Assembly: GCA_037157815.1 (NCBI GenBank)
Contig: CP089984.1
Coordinates: 7,120,001-7,184,000, forward strand
DNA from: Sorangiineae bacterium MSr11954
Lineage (GTDB): Bacteria > Myxococcota_A > Polyangia > Polyangiales > Polyangiaceae
Length of the DNA stretch: 64,000 nt
Reading direction: 5' to 3'
The notes beneath the pieces were generated by a model that had not been told where the DNA came from, made no database searches, and saw only the letters and a program-made list of their open reading frames with translations. This document shows, in pieces, positions 38,128 to 47,224 of the stretch; within the stretch, counting starts at the first letter, position 1; each line of letters opens with the position of its first letter. Position numbers and translations under genes: made by a program.

Positions 38128-39050
38128 CCACTCCTCCCATGGCTCGCGCCGATATCCTCACGGTGCTCGATATGTTTCTCATGCTCCCGACGGCCCCGCT
38201 GGCGCATACGGCCCCACGCATAGACGGCGCTCGCGCTGCCCGGCGGCGTGGGAAGGTACATGCCAAGTTGAATGAGCCGCGCCATGTCCGGATAATCATC
38301 GAGCATCGCCATGAAGCGTCCTGCCGCCTGCCACAAGGGCGAGCGGCGCTGCTCTTCGTCGAAGACGCGGTCGATCAGCTCGAAGAGGAACCGCAATGTC
38401 GAGCCGAGGAGCACGCCGAAGTCGAGCCCCAAATCGTCGAACAGGTCCAGGTGCTCGCGAATGGCTTTGCGCGCGTTCAAGCCGTAGCCGTATACGTGCA
38501 CCAAGAAATCGGCCATGAAGCGCGGATCTTCGACTTGCGCGCGGCGGAGCACCGAGACGGAGAGGCGGACATGGGCCTCCTCGTCCCGCACGTTGCTCTG
38601 GAGCATGGCGCGGATTTCGGGATCCGACGTGGCCTCCGCCAAGAGGTAGAGAAACCCATAGCCGAGCCCCTCTGAAAAAAGGCAGAACATGGACGCGACG
38701 GCCGGCTTGAACGGCAGCGCAAACATTCTACCCGAGCGCCACCCCGTCCAGAATGCACGCGTGTGCTCCGGGGGGTCGACGATGCCTCCCGCGCCGAGCT
38801 TTCGGACGATGCACTCCATGTCCTCGAGGTGCTTCTGCTCGTCCTCCACCAGCTTCTTGCTCGCCTTCGCGAAGATCTCGCTCGACTCCACGTAGCGCGG
38901 ATCGTTCAAGAGGCGAAAGCCTTCGAGGGCGGCGGCCTCCGCATGGTACAAATTGCTGATGAGCGCGACGTAAGACCTCCGGTGCCGATAAGGATCGATG
39001 GGAGGCAAGGGACGCGTCGCCCTCGGAATTGGAATATCGAAACGCGACAT
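38073..39050 (-). CDS. ferritin-like di-iron protein
   Basis: 325 residues, mainly helical. Two carboxylate/histidine pairs typical of di-iron four-helix bundles are visible: VEDEQKHLEDME (E-x2-H near residue 75) and VRDEEAHVRL (near residue 155); Glu residues in other helices (YHAEAAALEGF) could complete the site. It could be an oxygenase, desaturase or oxidase. The 60-residue C-terminal tail after about 265 is low in structure and overlaps the next gene by 55 bases. The ATG at 39050 has no clear ribosome site. It follows the P450 gene after a 62-base gap. Confidence 0.78.
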   Translation of the reverse strand: MSRFDIPIPRATRPLPPIDPYRHRRSYVALISNLYHAEAAALEGFRLLNDPRYVESSEIFAKASKKLVEDEQKHLEDMECIVRKLGAGGIVDPPEHTRAFWTGWRSGRMFALPFKPAVASMFCLFSEGLGYGFLYLLAEATSDPEIRAMLQSNVRDEEAHVRLSVSVLRRAQVEDPRFMADFLVHVYGYGLNARKAIREHLDLFDDLGLDFGVLLGSTLRFLFELIDRVFDEEQRRSPLWQAAGRFMAMLDDYPDMARLIQLGMYLPTPPGSASAVYAWGRMRQRGRREHEKHIEHREDIGASHGRSGWENGRPTPSSLAPGSLA

Positions 39051-39112
39051 CAATAGGCGTTAGCACGCGCCGCCCGAGCCTTCAAACGGTCCATTCGAAA
39101 TTTCGGGAGCGG

Positions 39113-40537
39113 TCATCGAAATTCGCGCTTCGAGCATATTTCTTCGAATACGTTTGGAACGAATCCACTCCCCGCAGCGCGCGTCGTTTGGCGCGAATGG
39201 ACGATCATCGGTAGTCCATCGCGCGGCCTCACGGTGACCCGCGGCTCGGGCGCTGCGCGATGACCTGGCACGGATCGCAGCACGAAACGCTGCGCCAAGG
39301 TGGCCAATGCAAGGATGATTTCGACGAGGGCGAACGAGCTGCCGATGCAGGCGCGTGGCCCGCCACCGAATGGAAAATATGCAAATTTCGACCGTCCCAT
39401 TTCGCGCTCGCGGGTAAATCGATTCGGGTCGTGGTGCTCGGGACGCTCCCAGTAATGCGGGTGTCGATGCGTCGCGTAAGGGCTCGCGAGGACAATGGTG
39501 CCCGCGCGCACGCGATATCCACAAACGATGTCGTCGCGACACGCAAGGCGGGGCAGGATCCAGACCGGTGGATAGAGGCGCATGGATTCGAGGACGACCA
39601 TGCGCGTCCTCTGCAATCGAGGCACGTCCTCCATCGTGGGGGGGCGCCCGCCGAGCACGTGGTCGAGCTCCTGCTCCAGGAGCTCTCGCGAACGAGGATT
39701 TTCGGCGAGGCAATGAAATGTCCACGCGAGCGCATTGGCGGTGGTCTCGTGGCCGGCGAGGAGGAGCGTCATCACCTCGTCTCGAATTTGCTCGTCGCTC
39801 ATGCGCGCGCCGCCGTTCGATGCGCCCTCGCCCTCGCCGTCGCGGGCCGCGAGGAGCGTTCCGAGCAAATCGTCTTTGGGAGCGCCCCGGCGGCGCTCGG
39901 CGATCGTGCGCCGCACGATTCCATCGAGCGTGCCGATGGCGCGCGAGAGGCGAAGATTGTTGGGGGTGGGCACCGCGAGGGGAAAGTCGAAGAGCGTAAA
40001 GACCCTCCGGCGCGCCTCGACGAGGACGACGGCCACGGCCTCCGAAATGGCGTCGGCGTGCCGCGATACATCGGTGCCAAACAAGGTTTCACCCGTAACG
40101 CGCAAGGTCAAACGCATCATCTCATCGGCCACGTCGATGATCCGTCCGGCGAGCCCTTGCCAGCGCTCCCCGAGCTCGTGCGCGGCCCGCGTCATCGCGG
40201 GCGCGAACGCCGCGATCTTCTCGCGATGAAAGGCGGGCTGCATCATCCGCCGCTGGCGAAGCCATAGCTCGCCGTAGCTGGTCAGAAGGCCGCGCCCCAA
40301 GAGCAGCCGCACCTTGTGAAATCCGGGCGTCTCCTTGCTGTAATTCTTTTGATTGTCGCGGAGGACGCGGGCAACCCCTTCGGGGTGCGAGACCAAAACC
40401 GCCCGAAGATGACCGACCCGCATTTGCACGAGGTCCGGGTGGTCGCGCACGAGCTCCTCGAAGAGCTCGAGCGGACCGCTCCGCAAACGCCGCGCATGGC
40501 CAAAGAGGAAATCACCCCGAACGAACGGCGGCTCCAC
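39113..40537 (-). CDS. cytochrome P450 monooxygenase
   Basis: 474 residues, soluble bacterial type without a membrane anchor. Seen in order: the I-helix oxygen-binding motif LLAGHETTANA, the K-helix ESMR, the PERF-like segment DPNRFTRE, and the heme loop FPFGGGPRACIG with the cysteine ligand. A GTG start is used. It leads a four-gene operon with a ferritin-like protein, a CrtP/HpnE-like FAD enzyme and an FAD hydroxylase. The substrate is unknown, and no redox partner (ferredoxin or reductase) is encoded nearby. Confidence 0.93.
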   Translation of the reverse strand: MEPPFVRGDFLFGHARRLRSGPLELFEELVRDHPDLVQMRVGHLRAVLVSHPEGVARVLRDNQKNYSKETPGFHKVRLLLGRGLLTSYGELWLRQRRMMQPAFHREKIAAFAPAMTRAAHELGERWQGLAGRIIDVADEMMRLTLRVTGETLFGTDVSRHADAISEAVAVVLVEARRRVFTLFDFPLAVPTPNNLRLSRAIGTLDGIVRRTIAERRRGAPKDDLLGTLLAARDGEGEGASNGGARMSDEQIRDEVMTLLLAGHETTANALAWTFHCLAENPRSRELLEQELDHVLGGRPPTMEDVPRLQRTRMVVLESMRLYPPVWILPRLACRDDIVCGYRVRAGTIVLASPYATHRHPHYWERPEHHDPNRFTREREMGRSKFAYFPFGGGPRACIGSSFALVEIILALATLAQRFVLRSVPGHRAAPEPRVTVRPRDGLPMIVHSRQTTRAAGSGFVPNVFEEICSKREFR

Positions 40538-40594
40538 CCATCGATTGTAATCCGATATACCGCTCCGCGCATCCGGCCGAATGACATTTTCGTT

Positions 40595-40790
40595 TTACGA
40601 AGCAGGATCTTTACGCTCGAATTCGAACTCCGCCGCGTCGAACGAAGGGCGATACCCGATGCGCCGATAAATCGAATTGGATATGGGATTTGCCAGATCC
40701 GTGAACAGCACCACGTCCTGGGCGCAGGCGTCCAGCGCCCACTGGGAAGCCGCAGAGCACACCGCAGCCCGGGCGCGCGCGCACGCCCTC
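40595..40790 (-). pseudogene. C-terminal remnant of a GNAT acetyltransferase
   Basis: A minus-strand frame with no start codon, ending at a TAA at 40595-40597, encodes QWALDACAQDVVLFTDLANPISNSIYRRIGYRPSFDAAEFEFE. The NPISNSIYRRIGYRP segment is the typical C-terminal acetyl-CoA/fold motif of GNAT N-acetyltransferases. The rest of the domain is missing: the frame runs back into the end of the kinase gene at 40806. So a GNAT gene has been truncated, and only about 65 residues remain. Confidence 0.7.
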
Positions 40791-40805
40791 GTCTTCCGTG
40801 GCCAA

Positions 40806-42611
40806 TCACTCTCCGAGCAGCAATTTGCAGTGCTGAACGCAGGGAAGATCGCCCTGGTCCCGGCAGATGGTCTTGAGCAGGAAAATTTCTTCGTTGGTCC
40901 CCCGCCCGCTCCGAACCCGCGGCTCGAGCAGATGCCTCGCCTTGGCCGAATCCTTGAGCATCACGCCGCGGGCTTGATCGGCGATGCTGAGGGCCGGCAC
41001 CGCGGAGCGCGGGGCGCTCTTGGGTGCGACGCTCGCGTCGGGGGGCGCGACATTGGCGTCCGGAGGCTCGCCGCGCTCGGCGCCCGCAGGTTCGTCGCCG
41101 TCCGCGATGGAGAGCGTCAACGACGGCGTGGATGACGGAGACGGAGACGGCTCGGCCGTCGGCGGACCGGTGGTCGAAACGAGCTCGCTCGAGGACGCCG
41201 GGGGCGCGGGCGCGTCCGTTTCGATCGGGGGGCGCGGTGGCTCCTGGATTAGCTGATTTGCGAGCCGATGCTCGATCGCAACCATGGAAAGGACGACGAG
41301 CGCGAGAGCGCCGGCGATGAACCCGAGCGCACGACCGCGCAGCCGCGCGGGCGACGGCCCTGGCACCGCTTGCACCGGCGATACGGCCGGGGGCACCACG
41401 CCTCGAGACAAGGTCGGCATCGGCATGGTCGCAGGCGGCGGAGGTATCGGAATCGTCGCGCGCTCCTCCGGGGTCGCCGGCGCCGCAGGTGCTGCCGCAG
41501 GCGGCGCTGCAGTCCGTGACAAGGTCGGCATCGGCACGGTCGCACGCTCCGGCCCCTCGGGCTCCATCCGCGCCTCGATATCGGCCGACGTCATACGCAC
41601 GGTCGTGTCGACGGAAGCGGGCGCCGGTTCGGCCTTTTCGGGGGGCGCCCCGTGAAAGCGCTCCACCTCGGCGACGAGCGCCCGCCGCTCCAGGAGCACA
41701 GGCCCCACCGTGGCCTCGACCCATTGGGCGACCTTCATCGACGACGCCACGTCGATGCATCCGTCGATGGCGGCGGCCATCTCGTGCGCGGTCGCGTAGC
41801 GTTGCTTCATGTCGCGCGAAATCGCTCTTTGGACGATGCGGTCCACCTCGGGCGGCACGTTGGGGTTCTTGGCGCTCGGGGGCGGGACGTTGGCCGACAG
41901 CACCGCCTGAAAGAGGAGCATCTCGTTCGAGTTCTTGAAGAGACGCTCGCCCGTCAGCATTTCCCAGAGAACGACGCCGGCGGCGTACACGTCGGATTGC
42001 CGTGTCGCCGAGCCGAAGATTTGCTCGGGTGCCATATAGGGGATCTTGCCCTTGAGCCGGCCCCGCTGCGTGGTCTCATGCAACCGCCTCGCCGCCTTTG
42101 CCACACCGAAGTCGAGCACCCGCGCGACGCCGTCGGCGCCGACGAGGATGTTTTGAGGCGAGATATCGCGGTGCACGATGTCGAGCGGCTGCCCCGACTC
42201 GTCCCGCGCTTCGTGCGCGGCGTGCAGGCCGTTGAGGATCCCGAACAGAATCGACAATCCCATCGAAACCGGGATCGCCTCGCCTCTTCGCCGGCACGCG
42301 CGAACGAGACCGCCCATCGACTCGCCGTGCACGTACTCCATGACGAGGAAGTTTTCGCGCCCTTTGGCGAAGACGTCCAACGTTTGAACCACGTTGGGGT
42401 GATGAATGCGCGCCGCCAAACGCGCTTCGTCCACGAAGCTCGAAATCAATGTCGGATCGGCCGCCGCCAAATGCGGGTGCAGCCGTTTGATGGCCACCGT
42501 GCGCTCGAACCCCGCGGCCCCCGTCATCCGGCCCAAGTAAACGGTGGCCATGCCGCCGGATGCCAACTCGACAACAAGGGAATAGCGTCCGAATTGGAGC
42601 GGTCCCCGCAT
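40806..42611 (-). CDS. membrane Ser/Thr protein kinase (PknB-like)
   Basis: 601 residues. The kinase domain (about 8-280) is complete: glycine loop ELASGGMATVYLG, Lys (VAIKRLHPHL), catalytic loop HRDISPQNIL and DFGVAKA. A Pro/Ala/Thr-rich linker (about 310-420) with repeated MPTLSR motifs leads to one transmembrane helix (about 429-450, ALGFIAGALALVVLSMVAI). The short tail after it is acidic and contains two cysteine pairs near the end (TICRDQGDLPCVQHC). It probably signals from an extracytoplasmic cue to cytosolic targets. It stands alone, with a truncated GNAT directly downstream. Confidence 0.92.
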   Translation of the reverse strand: MRGPLQFGRYSLVVELASGGMATVYLGRMTGAAGFERTVAIKRLHPHLAAADPTLISSFVDEARLAARIHHPNVVQTLDVFAKGRENFLVMEYVHGESMGGLVRACRRRGEAIPVSMGLSILFGILNGLHAAHEARDESGQPLDIVHRDISPQNILVGADGVARVLDFGVAKAARRLHETTQRGRLKGKIPYMAPEQIFGSATRQSDVYAAGVVLWEMLTGERLFKNSNEMLLFQAVLSANVPPPSAKNPNVPPEVDRIVQRAISRDMKQRYATAHEMAAAIDGCIDVASSMKVAQWVEATVGPVLLERRALVAEVERFHGAPPEKAEPAPASVDTTVRMTSADIEARMEPEGPERATVPMPTLSRTAAPPAAAPAAPATPEERATIPIPPPPATMPMPTLSRGVVPPAVSPVQAVPGPSPARLRGRALGFIAGALALVVLSMVAIEHRLANQLIQEPPRPPIETDAPAPPASSSELVSTTGPPTAEPSPSPSSTPSLTLSIADGDEPAGAERGEPPDANVAPPDASVAPKSAPRSAVPALSIADQARGVMLKDSAKARHLLEPRVRSGRGTNEEIFLLKTICRDQGDLPCVQHCKLLLGE

Positions 42612-42798
42612 GTGCTAAAGGCGAGAATAGCAAATACGCATGCTGCGGCGAGAGACGTTTTACGCTCGAGCTGCGATCCGCGCGCCGCCTCCGTTCACGG
42701 CGCTCGCACGAGGCCGTCCCCGCTCGAAACGCGCGCAAATCCCGCCGGTGAGGTGCGCGGCCCACGACCGCCGCAGGCGGCAGTGTTACCCTCGCGCC

Positions 42799-44382
42799 AT
42801 GCTCGTGCGCACGCGTTTCTTTCCCTCGACGGCCCTCGCGCTTGGCGCGGTCCTCGCCCTGACCATCCCCGCCAACGCCGCAGACGGCCCGGCCACCTGT
42901 CCGACCAACCCCGCCCACCCCAAACGGCAATTGCGCGCCGAGTGGATTGCGAGCGTGGTGAACATCGATTGGCCGAGCCGCCAAGGGCTCTCGGTGCAAG
43001 AGCAACAGGCCGAGTACGTTCGCTTGTTGGACGACGCCAAATCGCGAAAGCTCAACGCGGTGGTGGTTCAAATTCGGCCCACCGCCGATGCGTTCTGGCC
43101 ATCGCCCTACGAGCCATGGTCCGAGTGGCTGACGGGCGAGCAAGGGCGCCATCCCGGCTACGATCCCCTCGCCTTCTTGATCCGCGAGGCGCACGCGCGG
43201 GATCTCGCGTTTCACGCGTGGTTCAACCCTTATCGGGTCAGCATGCAAAACGATCCGAGCAAGCTCGTGCCGAGCCACCCCGCCCGCCAGCATCCGGATT
43301 GGGTCTTTGCTTACGGCCCCAAACTTTACTACGACCCGGGGGTCCCCGCCGCGCGCGCGTTCGTCGAAAATGCCATTTTGCACGCGGTCGAGAACTACGA
43401 CGTCGATGGCGTGCACTTCGACGACTATTTTTATCCCTACCCCATCGCGGGCCAAGCCCTCCCCGATCAGCGCACGTACGAGCAATACGGAGGCGGGTTC
43501 GCCAACATCGACGATTGGCGGCGCCACAACGTCGATCGCCTGGTGGAGGAGACGAACGCGCGCATCCACGCCAAAAAGCCATGGGTCGCATTTGGGATTA
43601 GCCCATTCGGCATCTGGCGCAACCGCGCCTCCGATCCGCGCGGCTCGGACACGGCGGGCTTCGAGTCCTACAGCGGTATTTATGCCGACTCGCTCAAATG
43701 GGTCGACCAAGGCTGGGTCGATTACATCAACCCGCAAGTGTATTGGAACATCGGCCTCGCCGTCGCCGATTATGCCAAGCTGGTGCCCTGGTGGGCCGAG
43801 CGGGTGCGCGGCACCGGGGTTCATCTCTATGTCGGGCAGGCGGCTTACAAGGTTGGCACCTCGGGCGCCTGGCTCGATCCGGCGGAGTTGAGCCGCCACT
43901 TGAGCTTCAACCGCAGTTACCCCGAGGTCCAAGGCGACGTTTACTTCAGCGCCAAAGACGTCGCCGCCGATCGCCTCGGCTCCATCACCCAGGTCGTCGC
44001 CGAGCATTACGCGCGGCCCGCCCTGCTCCCCGCCGAGACCCGCCGCGGCGGGCACGCGCCCCAGGCTCCCCATGCGCCGCTCATCCTCCGCGTCTCCCGC
44101 GCCGGCGAGGGCGCGGAGCTCACCGTGCGCGCGTTCGGCGGCGGCGCCACCTCGTTTGCCGTGTATCGATTCGACGGCGTCACCTTCCCGGGCGAGTGCG
44201 CGTTTGCCGACGCCGCGCACTTGCTGGGAACGGTGCGGGCGCAAGGGATCACCACCGCGGGCGCCAGCGCGACGTTCGTGGACCCGAGCGCACGGCCGGA
44301 CGCCACGTACACGTATTATGCGACCGCCTTGGATCGGCTGCAGCACGAGAGCGCGCGCAGCCTCCCGCGCGTCCTTCGATGA
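42799..44382 (+). CDS. secreted GHL10-family glycoside hydrolase-like protein
   Basis: 527 residues. A signal peptide (cleavage near ANAADG) precedes the GHL10 (YngK-like) barrel: RQLRAEWIASVVNIDWPSR, LNAVVVQIRPTADAFWPS, FHAWFNPYR, the DVDGVHFDDYFYPYP strand with adjacent acidic residues, and WVDYINPQVYWNIG. A C-terminal beta domain (about 430-527) follows. Relatives are thought to act on cell-wall or matrix polysaccharide; activity is not assured from sequence alone. The ATG at 42799 is chosen to open the signal peptide. Confidence 0.9.
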   Translation: MLVRTRFFPSTALALGAVLALTIPANAADGPATCPTNPAHPKRQLRAEWIASVVNIDWPSRQGLSVQEQQAEYVRLLDDAKSRKLNAVVVQIRPTADAFWPSPYEPWSEWLTGEQGRHPGYDPLAFLIREAHARDLAFHAWFNPYRVSMQNDPSKLVPSHPARQHPDWVFAYGPKLYYDPGVPAARAFVENAILHAVENYDVDGVHFDDYFYPYPIAGQALPDQRTYEQYGGGFANIDDWRRHNVDRLVEETNARIHAKKPWVAFGISPFGIWRNRASDPRGSDTAGFESYSGIYADSLKWVDQGWVDYINPQVYWNIGLAVADYAKLVPWWAERVRGTGVHLYVGQAAYKVGTSGAWLDPAELSRHLSFNRSYPEVQGDVYFSAKDVAADRLGSITQVVAEHYARPALLPAETRRGGHAPQAPHAPLILRVSRAGEGAELTVRAFGGGATSFAVYRFDGVTFPGECAFADAAHLLGTVRAQGITTAGASATFVDPSARPDATYTYYATALDRLQHESARSLPRVLR

Positions 44383-44392
44383 AAGGCTCCCC

Positions 44393-44767
44393 ATGCTCGC
44401 GCGCTATTCGATGATCCGCGGCGCCCCCAAGTCGGCCCTCCCGAAGGGGATCCGGCAAGATACCCGCAAGCACACACGCCATGTGCTCCGCCCTACCGCC
44501 GAAATGGTCGAACGGGTGCTCGCCCGCGCGGACGACGACGCCGCCTGGAGCGCGTTCGCCAAAAGCTACCGCGCCTTGCTCGACGAGCGCTTCGAAAAGA
44601 ACCGCGCCGAGTTCGACGAGCTGGCCGAGCTCGCGCGCACCGAGGACGTCTATCTCGGGTGCAACTGCCCGACCGCCAAGAACCCCGACGTGCGCCGCTG
44701 CCATACCGCCCTCGCCCTCGCGTACATGAAGTCTCACTATCCCGATCTCGACGTCCGCAAACCGTGA
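44393..44767 (+). CDS. small conserved cytosolic protein, DUF488-like
   Basis: 124 residues. The start at 44393 has a short AAGG upstream. The end of the protein (VYLGCNCPTAKNPDVRRCHTALALAYMKSHYP) holds two or three Cys and a His in a pattern seen in DUF488-related proteins. A Lys/Arg-rich N-terminal half may bind nucleic acid. The role is unknown. It follows the GHL10 gene after 10 bases, so they may be co-transcribed. Confidence 0.6.
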   Translation: MLARYSMIRGAPKSALPKGIRQDTRKHTRHVLRPTAEMVERVLARADDDAAWSAFAKSYRALLDERFEKNRAEFDELAELARTEDVYLGCNCPTAKNPDVRRCHTALALAYMKSHYPDLDVRKP

Positions 44768-44931
44768 TACGCCATCCTGCGCGACCGTGATCGATGCGAT
44801 CAGCGCACCGATCACCTTCGCCATGATCGAACCGATCATTCTTTCGAAAAGTCGCTCGCTTGGCGGGCGGAATACTCTTTGCGTAAGGGACCCGGGACTT
44901 TTGCGTCTTCAAATGCCCAACGAGGAGAGCC

Positions 44932-46488
44932 ATGAGTAAAATCCGAATATACCTATTGGCGGCCATCGTGGCGGTGGCCATGCTGACGGCCTCGCGCCCC
45001 GTTCCTGCCGAGGTGACGGCTGCGGGGGTCACCGCGACCTTCGCCAAAGGCCAAGATTGGGGAACCGGCTATGGGGCCACGTACACCATCTCCAACAAGA
45101 GCACGGCCGCGATCACGTCGTGGACGGTGGAGTTCGATCTACCGTCCGGACATCGTATCAGCTCCCTGTGGGATGGTTCGTATACCGCCAGCGGGCAGCA
45201 TGTGACGGTCAAGAATACGTGGAACGGCAACGTGGGCCCGGGAGGCACCGCCGCCTTTGGCTTCAATGTCGCGTACTCGGGCGGCTTCTCGGCCCCGACC
45301 AATTGCAAGATCAACGGCGACTCGTGTGACGGCGGCCCCTCGAACCCCGGCGCTCCGGGCACCCCAGGCGCCCCGAGCGTCACCGGGACCAGCGCCTCCT
45401 CCATTTCGCTCTCCTGGGGCGCATCGAGCGGCACGGTCACCGGCTACCGCGTATACGAAGGCACCACCGTGCGCGCCACGGTGACCGGCACCTCGGCCAC
45501 CATCTCCGGCCTGGGCGCCTGCGAGTCGCACACCTATGTGGTGGCGGCCTACAACAATGTGGGCGAGTCGACCAAGAGCAGCGAAGTGTTCGCCAACACC
45601 ACCGGCTGCCCCACGGGCGGCGGCCGCGGGGCGCCCTATCTGTACTTGGGTTGGGGCGAGCCGCCCAATGTGAACACCGTCATGAACGCCAGCGGCGTCA
45701 AATGGTTCACCATGGCCTTCGTGCTCTCGTCGGGCGGATGCAACGCCGCGTGGGACGGCCAGCGCCCGCTCCAAGGCGGCGTCGACGCCAATGTGATCGC
45801 GCAGATTCGCGCGGCCGGCGGCGATATCGTCCCCTCGTTCGGTGGCTGGAGCGGCAACAAGCTGGGTCCGAACTGCTCGACCCCGCAGGCTTTGGCCGGA
45901 GCTTACCAATCGGTCATCACCGCCTACCAGCTCAAGGCCATCGACATCGATATCGAGAACACCGACGAGTTCGAGAACACCACGGTGCAAGACCGCATCC
46001 TCAACGCCTTGAAGATCGTCAAGCAGAACAACCCTGGCATTCAGACCATCGTCACCATCCCCACCACCACCTCCGGTCCCAGCTACTACGGCAACCGGCT
46101 CATCGATCAGGCCAAGGCGCTGGCGGCCAACATCGACATCTTCACCATCATGCCGTTCGACTTCGGCAGCGCGAACATCGCCTCGGACACCATCAAGGCG
46201 GCCGACGGCCTGCGCGACAAGCTCAAGTCGACCTTTGGCTGGTCGGACTCCGTAGCCTATGCGCACGTCGGCATCTCCGGCATGAACGGGCTCTCGGATC
46301 AGCGCGAGCTCACCACCGTCCAAGCGTGGACCCAGATCCGCGATTGGGCCAAGGCGCGCGGCCTCGGCCGTCTGGCGTTCTGGTCGGTCAACCGCGATCG
46401 CGGCTGCGATGGCGGCGGCGTCGTATCCCACTGCAGCGGCATCGCCCAGCCCGACTGGGAGTTCACCAAGATCACGGCAGGCTTTTAG
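44932..46488 (+). CDS. secreted GH18-family chitinase with binding module
   Basis: 518 residues, ATG behind GAGGAGAG. A signal peptide (about 1-28) is followed by a CBM2-like module (about 30-130; ATYTISNKSTAAITSWTVEF), one fibronectin type III domain (about 148-228) and a compact GH18 domain (about 235-518). The catalytic strand is AIDIDIEN with Glu342 as acid, close to the bacterial chitinase/endoglycosidase variant rather than the DGIDVDWE form at 16898. It probably cleaves chitin or chitooligosaccharides outside the cell. The two GH18 proteins share the binding module type, so they may have come from one ancestor by domain shuffling. Confidence 0.9.
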   Translation: MSKIRIYLLAAIVAVAMLTASRPVPAEVTAAGVTATFAKGQDWGTGYGATYTISNKSTAAITSWTVEFDLPSGHRISSLWDGSYTASGQHVTVKNTWNGNVGPGGTAAFGFNVAYSGGFSAPTNCKINGDSCDGGPSNPGAPGTPGAPSVTGTSASSISLSWGASSGTVTGYRVYEGTTVRATVTGTSATISGLGACESHTYVVAAYNNVGESTKSSEVFANTTGCPTGGGRGAPYLYLGWGEPPNVNTVMNASGVKWFTMAFVLSSGGCNAAWDGQRPLQGGVDANVIAQIRAAGGDIVPSFGGWSGNKLGPNCSTPQALAGAYQSVITAYQLKAIDIDIENTDEFENTTVQDRILNALKIVKQNNPGIQTIVTIPTTTSGPSYYGNRLIDQAKALAANIDIFTIMPFDFGSANIASDTIKAADGLRDKLKSTFGWSDSVAYAHVGISGMNGLSDQRELTTVQAWTQIRDWAKARGLGRLAFWSVNRDRGCDGGGVVSHCSGIAQPDWEFTKITAGF

Positions 46489-46519
46489 CCGTTGACCTTC
46501 GTATGGTAGCAACCTCCAT

Positions 46520-47224
46520 GTGATTCCCTTCGTGGTCCTCGAGCGCGTGAACCTTCCGGGCGACACGTCCGGCAGTTTGGTGCTGTCCCAAAGGGGCGAA
46601 CACTTCTCCATCCGCGCCGGCGGCGTGGAGCTGATGAACAGCCAAAATCACGTATCGGAGGACGAGCTCGGTCGCCTGACCTGCGCCCGTCTCGCTCCCC
46701 GCGCCACGAAGAAACCGACCTTGCTCGTGGGCGGCTTGGGCATGGGCTACACCTTGCGTGCAGCCCTCGATGCCCTGCCGCCCCACGCGCAGGTCGATGT
46801 CGCCGAGCTGGTGCCCGATGTGGTGCGCTGGAACCGCACGGTGCTCGGCGCGCTCGCCCAGCGTCCGCTCGACGATCCGCGCGTGCGGATCATCGAGGGG
46901 GACGTGGGGAACGTGATCCGAAAAAACAAAGCGCGCTACGACGCGATCCTCCTCGACGTGGACAACGGGCCGGATCGCATCTTCGAGGGGAACGCCACGC
47001 TTTACGGCGCCTCCGGGCTTTCGGCGGCGCGGGGTGCGCTCACCGAAGGCGGCGTGCTCGCCGTCTGGTCGTCGTTCGAGTCGCCGGCATTTACGAAGGC
47101 CCTGCGCAAGGCGGGGTTCGAGGTGGAGATCGAGACCCTCCGAACCACGCGCCGGGGCGGCGCCCGGCACTGCATTTGGTTCGGGCGCCGGCGCCGCGGG
47201 GCGCTCGAAGGTCAGGGCGTTTGA
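46520..47224 (+). CDS. spermidine synthase-like methyltransferase-fold protein
   Basis: 234 residues, GTG start. The Rossmann core shows TLLVGGLGMGYTLRAAL, VDVAELVPDVVRWNR and RYDAILLDVDNGP, which match spermidine synthase-like enzymes (the E-L-x-P motif binds an adenosyl group). It may be an aminopropyl- or methyltransferase; no substrate can be named. The gene overlaps the end of the convergent lanthipeptide synthetase by 13 bases. No speD-type partner is seen. Confidence 0.82.
   Translation: MIPFVVLERVNLPGDTSGSLVLSQRGEHFSIRAGGVELMNSQNHVSEDELGRLTCARLAPRATKKPTLLVGGLGMGYTLRAALDALPPHAQVDVAELVPDVVRWNRTVLGALAQRPLDDPRVRIIEGDVGNVIRKNKARYDAILLDVDNGPDRIFEGNATLYGASGLSAARGALTEGGVLAVWSSFESPAFTKALRKAGFEVEIETLRTTRRGGARHCIWFGRRRRGALEGQGV

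Noticed and set aside
39113-40537. P450 as the modifying enzyme for the twin peptides
   Set aside because: It is about 35 kb away and sits in its own redox operon; no sequence evidence connects them.
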